Origin: an uncultured Pseudodesulfovibrio sp. | GTDB lineage: Bacteria; Desulfobacterota; Desulfovibrionia; Desulfovibrionales; Desulfovibrionaceae | Length of the DNA stretch: 64,000 bases | Assembly: GCF_963675635.1 (NCBI RefSeq) | Contig: NZ_OY776488.1 | Coordinates: forward strand, 2,314,001-2,378,000 | Direction of reading: 5' to 3' | Shown here: one piece after another, positions 27,517 through 34,513 of the stretch | How the letters are laid out: each line of letters begins with the position of its first letter | Numbering within the stretch: the first letter of the stretch is position 1 | The notes under the pieces: model-generated | Database searches by the model: none | What the model saw: the letters and a program-made list of their open reading frames with translations, nothing else | What the model was told of the DNA's origin: nothing | Position numbers and translations under genes: made by a program

Positions 27517-27683
27517 GTTGTTGCTCCAATCATGCCCTCTGATCTACCTGCTTTGGTTTTTTCATGTCAACCTGCGACAACGGACTGCTTGACGCAACAT
27601 TCTCAGACACGATATCTCACGTATCACCAAATATGACATTTATAGATGGAAAAATTCTCCGTCATTCATACAAGGAGCAGATA

Positions 27684-28610
27684 ATGACCACAATCGGCGT
27701 ACTCTTTCCGGGACAGGGTTCTCAGGAAAAAGGCATGGGCCAGGACGTTGCCGCAAGCGACAGCGCGGCTCTGGACCTCTGGAAACTGGCAGAAAAGGAA
27801 TCCGGCCTGCCTCTTCGTGAAATATACTGGGATGGCGAAGCCGCCGACATGGCCGACACTCGGGCGTTGCAGCCCGCCCTGACTGTGGTCAACCTGTCCT
27901 TGTGGCTGACTGTGAAAAACAAACTTTCTCCCGCAGCAACAGCAGGCCACAGCCTGGGTGAATTTGCAGCACTCGGCGCGGCTGGCATCCTGAACATGGA
28001 GGACTGTATCAAGGCTGTTACCCTGCGCGGACGCCTCATGGCCGAATCCGGTGGCACCGGACACGGCATGGCCGCCGTGGTCAAGCTCCCGCAGGACGCG
28101 GTTGAAGAGATCGTGGCCACAGCAGCCAAGACCTCGGGCAAGGAACTGCGAATCGCCAACTACAACACCCCAGCCCAGTTCGTCATCAGTGGCGAACAGG
28201 AGGCACTCGATGCCGCTGAAGCATTGGTCAAGGAAGCCAAGGGACGCGCCATCCGGCTGGCCGTATCCGGCGCTTTTCACAGCCCGCTCATTCAGGAAGC
28301 CGCCGACGAATTCGCCACGTTCCTCAAGACGCTGACCTGGAACGCTCCTGCCTTCCCGGTATACCACAATGCAACGGCCCTGCCCGAGCCCGATCCGGAA
28401 CAGATCCTGACCACCATGCAGAATCAGATGACCTCCAGCGTGCTCTGGATTCAAACCATGCAGACCATGTGGGCAACCGGCATACGCGAATTCGTTGAAG
28501 TCGGCCCCAAGGGTGTGCTTTTCAAGATGCTCAAGGCCAACCTTGGCTCCATGGAAGAAAAATGGTCCGGGCTGAACATCGGTAACCTGGAACAGGCCCA
28601 AGAACTGTAA
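27684..28610 (+). CDS. fabD: Malonyl-CoA:ACP transacylase
   Basis: Loads malonate onto acyl carrier protein for fatty acid synthesis. 308 residues: VLFPGQGSQEKGMG (oxyanion Gln), nucleophile elbow TAGHSLGEFAAL (Ser), the carboxylate-binding Arg in VTLRGRLMAE and the catalytic His in SGAFHSPLIQ. AGGAG lies 8 bases before ATG 27684; the frame extends upstream to 27564 without family sequence. aroE starts 9 bases after the stop, so these two form an operon although they serve different pathways. Confidence 0.95.
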   Translation: MTTIGVLFPGQGSQEKGMGQDVAASDSAALDLWKLAEKESGLPLREIYWDGEAADMADTRALQPALTVVNLSLWLTVKNKLSPAATAGHSLGEFAALGAAGILNMEDCIKAVTLRGRLMAESGGTGHGMAAVVKLPQDAVEEIVATAAKTSGKELRIANYNTPAQFVISGEQEALDAAEALVKEAKGRAIRLAVSGAFHSPLIQEAADEFATFLKTLTWNAPAFPVYHNATALPEPDPEQILTTMQNQMTSSVLWIQTMQTMWATGIREFVEVGPKGVLFKMLKANLGSMEEKWSGLNIGNLEQAQEL

Positions 28611-28619
28611 AGGATCACC

Positions 28620-29429
28620 ATGTTCAAAAGCTACGGCATCATAGGCTGGCCTTTGGGCCATACCATGAGTCCAACCCTGCACAATTGGGGATTTGGTGAA
28701 CTGGGCGTTGATGCCAGCTACGCGGCATGGCCCGTTTCGTCAGGCGACCTTTCCTCTTTCATGGGACAGGTCCGCGCCCGTCCCATCTCAGGTCTGAGCG
28801 TGACCATCCCACACAAACAAGCCGTCATGGAACACTTGGACACAATTTCCGACAGGGCGGCACAGGTTGGCGCGGTCAACACGCTATACTGGGACGGCGA
28901 CACCCTGTGTGGCGAAAACACGGACGTCATCGGATTCATCGCGCCGCTTCGTTCAATGGCTCCACTTCCCGACTCAGCCCTTGTGCTGGGCGCTGGAGGT
29001 GCGGCCAGAGCGGCTATCGTCGGCCTGAAGGAACTAGGCGTCAGGCGCATCGGCGTGAGCAACCGAACCCGCACCAAGGCCACATTTCTGGCTGAAGAAT
29101 TTGGCGTGAACTGCATCGACTGGGAAAAGCGCATGGAGACCCCGTGGACTCTGGTCTGCAACACCACGCCGCTGGGTATGTCGGGCGAACTCGAACATCT
29201 CTCGCCATGGGACGCCGACAGGTTCACACCGGGTATGACCGCTTATGACATCGTGTATAATCCACTGGAAACCCGCTTCCTCCACGATGCCGACAACGCA
29301 CACTGCAAGACCATATCCGGCCTGGAGATGTTTCTCCATCAGGGGTTGGCCCAGTTCCATCTCTGGACCGGGCTGGACATGGACGAGGCAGGAGCCAGAC
29401 AAATACTGCTCAAAGCCCTGAACAGTTGA
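28620..29429 (+). CDS. aroE: Shikimate dehydrogenase
   Basis: Reduces 3-dehydroshikimate to shikimate with NADPH in aromatic amino acid synthesis. 269 residues with YGIIGWPLGHTMSPTLHN (substrate serines), the catalytic lysine in SVTIPHKQAV, GENTDVIGF, the dinucleotide-binding VLGAGGAARAAIVGL and DIVYNPLETRFL. An AGGATCACC sequence directly before the ATG serves as a ribosome binding site. It is translationally close to fabD. Confidence 0.96.
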   Translation: MFKSYGIIGWPLGHTMSPTLHNWGFGELGVDASYAAWPVSSGDLSSFMGQVRARPISGLSVTIPHKQAVMEHLDTISDRAAQVGAVNTLYWDGDTLCGENTDVIGFIAPLRSMAPLPDSALVLGAGGAARAAIVGLKELGVRRIGVSNRTRTKATFLAEEFGVNCIDWEKRMETPWTLVCNTTPLGMSGELEHLSPWDADRFTPGMTAYDIVYNPLETRFLHDADNAHCKTISGLEMFLHQGLAQFHLWTGLDMDEAGARQILLKALNS

Positions 29430-29483
29430 CCGGCTCCACGAAACGTCATAGTTTTTCTGAACAAATCAAGTAAAGGTGACCTC

Positions 29484-30149
29484 ATGAATATCGCACGAAG
29501 CATCCTTCTGTCAGTCGTCACGGTCTGCATGCTGTTTGCAGCCATTGTCGTATTTCCGTCCAGCGCAACTGCCGCCGGTCCGAACCCGGTAGTCGTCATG
29601 GAAACAACCGCGGGACGTATCATTATCATGCTCTACCCCAAGGACGCGCCAAAAACCGTAGCCAACTTCCTCAAATACGTGGATTCCGGATTCTACGACA
29701 AGACGTTCTTCCACAGGGTCATCCGTCAGCGCAAGCCCCCCAAAGGAACAGACGACACCAGCATGAATATTGTTCAAGGTGGCGGGTACACATACCCCAT
29801 CAACAGGAAGAAAACCCTGCCTCCCATTGCCAACGAGGCCGCCACAGGCCTGTTGAACCAAAAAGGCACCATCGCCATGGCTCGAGCCGATGCCCCCAAC
29901 TCCACGACGAGTGAGTTTTTCTTCAACGTGGAGGACAATCCGGTCCTCGACTACAAACAGACCGCAAAACAGGTGGGAACCGGTAGTTACACCGGCAGCA
30001 CCACCATGGGCTATTGCGCTTTCGGCAAGGTCATCAGAGGCATGGATGTGGTCAACAAAATCCACGAGTCAAAGACAGCCCGCTCCGGCAGGATGGACGA
30101 TGTCCCGGTCGAACCTGTCTTCATCAAAAAGGCCTTCCAGCCAAAATAA
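29484..30149 (+). CDS. Exported cyclophilin-type peptidyl-prolyl isomerase
   Basis: 221 residues with a signal peptide (SILLSVVTVCMLFAAIVVF, cleavage after about ATAA) and a cyclophilin domain. Visible are TTAGRIIIMLYPKDAPKTVANF, FHRVIRQR, MARADAPNSTTSEFFFNVED and the C-terminal FGKVIRGMDVVNKI. It should catalyse proline isomerisation during folding in the periplasm. Compared with minimal cyclophilins it has insertions around KPPKGTDDTS and KQVGTGSYTGSTT. A terminator follows. Confidence 0.92.
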   Translation: MNIARSILLSVVTVCMLFAAIVVFPSSATAAGPNPVVVMETTAGRIIIMLYPKDAPKTVANFLKYVDSGFYDKTFFHRVIRQRKPPKGTDDTSMNIVQGGGYTYPINRKKTLPPIANEAATGLLNQKGTIAMARADAPNSTTSEFFFNVEDNPVLDYKQTAKQVGTGSYTGSTTMGYCAFGKVIRGMDVVNKIHESKTARSGRMDDVPVEPVFIKKAFQPK

Positions 30150-30168
30150 TAGGTAAATAATCAGATGC

Positions 30169-30199
30169 AAAGGCGGTTCGGCAACGGGTCGCCTTTTTT
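30169..30199 (+). terminator. Terminator of the cyclophilin gene
   Basis: AAGGCG, a GC-rich loop and CGCCTT followed by six T. Confidence 0.7.
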
Positions 30200-30220
30200 C
30201 ATGGATCAGGAATCCGGCAC

Positions 30221-30700
30221 CTAGACGAGGTCGTGCGGCACACCTTTGGTGCGGATAACAACGCGCCCCGTGTCTAGATACAAAAACATGGTTCGGGGAA
30301 TGGTTCCTCCGAATTCTTCAGCGGTCAGGCGAGCATTATTGTATGCAAGCACTCCCCGCAATGCCTTGGCATTTTCCGCACCGATAGGGACATGATACTG
30401 ACTGCGAATACTGGCCCCACCCGCCCCCTTGAACACCAGACGACGCTGGTCGGCTCCGGCCTTGACCAAACGACGCACCATCACGGGGATACCGGTTGTG
30501 ACGAACTTGAACGGATTATCTCTTTCACCGTCCGGAGCCTCGCCCGGCAAAGGCAGCAGACAGTGGATCAGACCGCCGATTCGCGCCTTCGGGTCATACG
30601 CCGAGACCCCAATACAGGACCCAAGGGAATAGGTGACCAGTACATCTTCAGGGACGACTGAAATTCGCATATCCGACAAACCGACGACAATGGTACTCAT
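30221..30700 (-). CDS. cheD: Chemoreceptor glutamine deamidase CheD
   Basis: Deamidates receptor glutamines and interacts with CheC in adaptation. 159 residues with the catalytic Cys in LVTYSLGSCIGVSAYD, the catalytic His in IGGLIHCLLPLP and the later KGAGGASI loop. The start at 30700 has an AGAGAG sequence about 7 bases upstream; the frame is open to 30832 without family sequence. No cheC or receptor gene is adjacent. The divergent phosphoesterase gene begins 64 bases away. Confidence 0.92.
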   Translation of the reverse strand: MSTIVVGLSDMRISVVPEDVLVTYSLGSCIGVSAYDPKARIGGLIHCLLPLPGEAPDGERDNPFKFVTTGIPVMVRRLVKAGADQRRLVFKGAGGASIRSQYHVPIGAENAKALRGVLAYNNARLTAEEFGGTIPRTMFLYLDTGRVVIRTKGVPHDLV

Positions 30701-30764
30701 GCTGCACTCTCTTGAAACCACCATAGGGTCTGTCGTGTAACGAGTAAAGGAAGACCCGCTTGCA

Positions 30765-31544
30765 ATGCGAACGTTTTTAACCAATAGTCTTTCTAATATG
30801 CACAGAGAACCCTTGGCCGTTCTGGCTGACATTCACGGCAACAGTCTTGCTCTCGAAGCAGTGATTGCCCATGCCCGGGCGCGCGGCATCAAACGATTTT
30901 GCAACCTTGGTGACACCTTCTACGGACCATTGGACCCAGCGGGGACATGGGCCGTCCTGAAAAAACTGAACATGCCGACCATCCTCGGCAATCAGGACCG
31001 TATTCTCCTTGAAGGCGAATCGAACCGGAGCACTACACCGACCTTCGAACGGACCCTGCAAGGTATAGGCACAGACGGTCTGGAATGGCTGAGAACTCTT
31101 CCCGCCACGCTACGGCCCGAATCGGACGTTCTGCTCTGCCACGGTACTCCCAAAGATGACACAACCTATCTCATCGAGGATGTCACCACAGGCCTGCCTG
31201 CCATGCGGGACTGTACCACTCTCCTTGGTCATCTGATGCCTGAAGCGACTGGATGTACTCTGGTCCTGGCCGGACACTCTCATCACGCAGGATTGGTCAT
31301 GTGTGACGACATAACCATCGTCAACCCAGGCAGCGTCGGGCTTCCCGCCTATGACGACGATGCCCCACCACACACAATGTCCAGCGGGTCACCCCATGCG
31401 CGATATGCAATTCTCACCATGAACACTTCCGGCTGGGAGGCCGAATTCATAACGGTTGAGTATGACTGGAAGGCCGCCGCAATACTGGCAAAAAGAAACG
31501 GCAGGGCCGACTGGGCCGGTTGGATCACCACTGGACTTGCCTGA
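30765..31544 (+). CDS. Calcineurin-like metallophosphoesterase (YfcE/MJ0936-type)
   Basis: 259 residues carrying the metal-binding blocks LADIHGNSLAL, CNLGDTFYGP, ILGNQDRI and LAGHSHHAGL and the closing VNPGSVGLP, as in the small YfcE/MJ0936-type phosphodiesterases. The ATG at 30765 has AAAGGAAG about 10 bases upstream; ATG 30798 is the alternative nearer the fold. A paralogue with the same fold lies at 58293-59018. Substrate unknown. Confidence 0.87.
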   Translation: MRTFLTNSLSNMHREPLAVLADIHGNSLALEAVIAHARARGIKRFCNLGDTFYGPLDPAGTWAVLKKLNMPTILGNQDRILLEGESNRSTTPTFERTLQGIGTDGLEWLRTLPATLRPESDVLLCHGTPKDDTTYLIEDVTTGLPAMRDCTTLLGHLMPEATGCTLVLAGHSHHAGLVMCDDITIVNPGSVGLPAYDDDAPPHTMSSGSPHARYAILTMNTSGWEAEFITVEYDWKAAAILAKRNGRADWAGWITTGLA

Positions 31545-31683
31545 TTCTTTCCTTTTACCATATTCTTTTCTGGACTTTTTTTAGATTTTTCTGAAAAATG
31601 CTGCCAAACTGTATGTTCTGATATGCATGGTACGACAAACCATCTGTTGGAGTGTCTTTTCAAAAAGCCCCGGTCTGAAAACA

Positions 31684-33504
31684 ATGAAGAAGCACTACGC
31701 TGCAAAATCACATATTCTCCCCGTCCTGGCGGCCTTTGTCCTTGCGGTCACTTTTCTGTGTCCGAGCACGGGGATTGCCGCTTCGGCCAAATCCTACTTC
31801 ACTGTCGGGCATTCCGAATTCCACGCACTCACCCAAAATAGCAAGCGGGCCAAATACCGTTCCAACTGGGAAAAGGTGGAAAAGCACTTTTCCCGTTGTC
31901 TCAAAGCGGACCCCAACGGGCCGTATGCTCCCAAGGCGCTGTACTATATCGGTCGCGTCCACGAGGAACTCGGCATACAAAGTGGCCTGAAGTCCGACTT
32001 CCGCAGGTCCGTGGATTACTTCGGACGGGTGCTTGCCCGTTATCCACGCCACGGCTGGGCTGATGACTGCCTCTATCGACGGGCTGGTGTCTATGCAAAA
32101 AGGCTGAATGAAATAACCAACGCCCGCCTGGATCTGGCGACCATAATTGTCGATTATCCCCGTTCAGACATGCAGGTCAAAGCCAAGACAGCTCTCAGGA
32201 AACTTGGCAAATACGACTGGGCCATTGCCAAAGTTTCGGGAGGCTCATCCACCGGCAACGGGGCTTTGGACACGGTGGCTGCAAAGGCGACTGCCAAGAA
32301 GCCTGCCACCAAGAGCAAGCCCACGGTCAAAGCGGCCAGCAGTAATTCAAAAGATCCGTCCGGCAAAGCACATCTCAACGTAGTGCGGTATACATCCAGT
32401 AACGAATACACCCGTGTGGTCCTGGAATTGGACGATCAGGCCAAGTACCGATATCAGGTGCTCCAGCCCAACCCGGCAGTAAACCGGCCACACAGGCTCT
32501 ACATCGATATTAACAATTCACGTCTGGGGCACGACGTAACAGCGTCCACAACGGTATCAGACGGCATTCTGCGTTCCATCCGAACCGGACAATACAACAA
32601 GGACACGACCCGCGTCGTTCTCGATTTTCTGGACCTGCAGGACTACAAAGTCTTTCCACTTCAAAACCCGTACCGCATAGTTATTGACGTCTATGCGCCG
32701 GACGCGAAGACGCTTGCCGCTCAGAAAGCTGCTGCCACAGCCCATAAGACCACGGCCAATTCCAAATACCGTCCGCCCAACGGCAGCAAGAAAATGGCCG
32801 GAGATCTTCTTGAACAACTGGGACTGACCGTCAAGACCATCATGATTGACCCTGGTCATGGAGGCAAAGATCCCGGCGCAGTATCCAATGGATTACGCGA
32901 AAAAGACATCAACCTCCGCTTTGCCAAGGTTCTTGGCAAGAAACTTGAGGGCAAGGGTTTCCACATTGAATACACCCGAACCACCGATGTGTTCATCGCT
33001 CTGGAGAAAAGGACAGCCATAGCCAACGTCAAAAAGGCGGACCTGTTTTTGTCCATCCATTGCAACGCCAACCGAAGCCGCAAGATCAGCGGGTTGGAAA
33101 CGTACAGTCTGAACCTTGCAAAATCCAAGGACGCTGTTCGCATTGCCGCGCGTGAAAACGCCGTGGACCCACGTTCCATATCAGACCTCCAGTTCATCCT
33201 GACTGACCTCATGGTCAATTCCAAAATCAAGGAATCCAGAGACCTGGCTTCTGATGTGCAGTCCAAGACAATCAAGCAGGTTCGCAGGAAATACACTGTC
33301 AAAAACATGGGCACTCGCGAAGCTCCGTTCTATGTCTTGATGGGGGCGAAGATGCCCTCCGTGCTGGTTGAGCTGGGGTATATCACGAACAAGACCGAGG
33401 CAGGCCGACTCAAATCGGACAAGTATCTTGAGTATCTCGCGAACGGCATTGTTGAAGGGATATTGGCCTACAAAGGAAAGATCGAACGATACGCCTCTCT
33501 GTAA
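31684..33504 (+). CDS. N-acetylmuramoyl-L-alanine amidase (AmiC-like) with TPR and AMIN domains
   Basis: Cleaves the stem peptide from glycan strands during cell separation. About 606 residues: signal peptide (about 1-33), a TPR-like region (about 55-165, YAPKALYYIGRVHEEL), a Lys/Ala-rich linker, an AMIN domain (about 230-345, YTRVVLELDDQAKYRYQV) and the zinc amidase_3 domain (about 383-600). Catalytic features are MIDPGHGGKDPGA, LREKDINLR, LFLSIHCNANR and VLVELGYITN. ATG 31684 is used because a signal peptide follows; the frame is open to 31627. The N-terminal TPR segment is an addition to the usual AMIN-amidase plan. A terminator follows. Confidence 0.93.
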   Translation: MKKHYAAKSHILPVLAAFVLAVTFLCPSTGIAASAKSYFTVGHSEFHALTQNSKRAKYRSNWEKVEKHFSRCLKADPNGPYAPKALYYIGRVHEELGIQSGLKSDFRRSVDYFGRVLARYPRHGWADDCLYRRAGVYAKRLNEITNARLDLATIIVDYPRSDMQVKAKTALRKLGKYDWAIAKVSGGSSTGNGALDTVAAKATAKKPATKSKPTVKAASSNSKDPSGKAHLNVVRYTSSNEYTRVVLELDDQAKYRYQVLQPNPAVNRPHRLYIDINNSRLGHDVTASTTVSDGILRSIRTGQYNKDTTRVVLDFLDLQDYKVFPLQNPYRIVIDVYAPDAKTLAAQKAAATAHKTTANSKYRPPNGSKKMAGDLLEQLGLTVKTIMIDPGHGGKDPGAVSNGLREKDINLRFAKVLGKKLEGKGFHIEYTRTTDVFIALEKRTAIANVKKADLFLSIHCNANRSRKISGLETYSLNLAKSKDAVRIAARENAVDPRSISDLQFILTDLMVNSKIKESRDLASDVQSKTIKQVRRKYTVKNMGTREAPFYVLMGAKMPSVLVELGYITNKTEAGRLKSDKYLEYLANGIVEGILAYKGKIERYASL

Positions 33505-33527
33505 TCATTTGATGCACACACTTTAAG

Positions 33528-33556
33528 AAGCTCTCTTTTTTTAGAGAGCTTTTTTT
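33528..33556 (+). terminator. Rho-independent terminator of the amidase gene
   Basis: AAGCTCTCT, T-loop and AGAGAGCTT followed by a T-run. Confidence 0.88.
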
Positions 33557-33574
33557 GTGTGCATTCGCTGTTTT

Positions 33575-33704
33575 GTGCGTGCGTTCGCAGTGGAGGGGCG
33601 GCAGGCTCCAAGGGACGTTATCAATGGTTCGTCGCTGTCCGATGCTGTTCGGTGTAGGTGAGAGGTTTTGATTTTTGGGATACCCGATGACCATGAAAAA
33701 CTCT
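33575..33704. repeat. Decayed, internally deleted fragment of the dispersed repeat
   Basis: GTGCGTTCGCAGTGGAGG matches the left end of copy B. It then jumps to GGCAGGCTCCAAGGGACG, TATCAATGGTTCGTCGCTG, TGTTCGGTGTAGGTGAGAGG and TTTTGATTTTTGGG, which match copy B further inside (33980-34060) with about 15-20 percent mismatches. About 190 bases of the middle are missing. It lies immediately beside the complete copy B. Confidence 0.75.
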
Positions 33705-33768
33705 TGTGTGCAACACAGTCATTTTTTCGAAGATGAAGAGGGGGAAGGAGTGTTTCTTATGGATTCAC

Positions 33769-34430
33769 TGCGTGCATTCGCAGTGGAGGTGCAAACGGTA
33801 TTGTTGCAAAGGTTTCGCCTTGACGGCGACCTGCTTTTTGCGAGGCGGCAAAAAGAAGGCAAAAAACGCCTTTTGGGCTGTGATCCTGATACTGGACCCA
33901 AGAGCCTGTACGCGGCTCCACTGCCCGACAGAATTGTCTGTTGAAACAGACTCCGGTCGGGCCACGCTGCGCCGCGCGGGACAGGCTCTAAGGTCCGCTA
34001 TCAATTGGTGGTCGCTGTAAGATACTGCTCGGTGTAGGTGGAAGATTTTGATTTTTAGGCCCCCCGATAACCATAAAGGGCTTTGGGAGGCTTTAGCCCT
34101 CCCAACACCGCTCTTCCTTCGAAGACGAGCTCTTCCCCTTACCAGACGAAGACCGAACTCAGCCCTTGATCGGAAGGCTTAGAAGCTGACAGCGCGCAGT
34201 GGCAGCGTCTTGTTCGGAATTGCACTGGAGCGAAGCGGAAGAACGCGATTCCGAAAGCTGCGCGCGGTGATCAGCTTCTTGCCGCCGATCACAAGGCGGC
34301 CAAGATCGTAAGGGGCTTTTTTTCGGCCCTTTTTTTGCCCCAACAAAAAAACGGCCCCCGCCGGGAGGACATGGAGAACGTTGGGTGCTCCAGCACCCAA
34401 CAACGGCTCTCGCCGAAGGCGCATCTTCCA
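33769..34430 (-). repeat. Long dispersed structured repeat, copy B (inverted)
   Basis: About 660 bases, the reverse complement of the element at 62354-63017 and 18901-19463. The nested palindrome is at 33888-34002, the TTGGGTGCT/AGCACCCAA hairpin at 34381-34400. It contains the approximately 110-base block (34165-34270, including CGCGATTCCGAAAGCTGCGC) that copy A lacks. It lies between the convergent amidase and helicase genes. The stretch holds no gene I can support; short open frames in it are discussed under rejected items. Confidence 0.9.
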
Positions 34431-34431
34431 A

Positions 34432-34459
34432 TAAAAAAGGCCGCTCCCAAAGCGGCCGT
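34432..34459 (-). terminator. Rho-independent terminator of the helicase gene
   Basis: On the minus strand GGCCGCT, TTTGGG-type loop and AGCGGCC are followed by TTTTTTATT. It lies about 55 bases beyond the helicase stop. Confidence 0.85.
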
Positions 34460-34513
34460 TCCTTATTTCTTCATCTCCATCAGGGTTGAATCCCCCGATT
34501 CCTTCAAATACAT

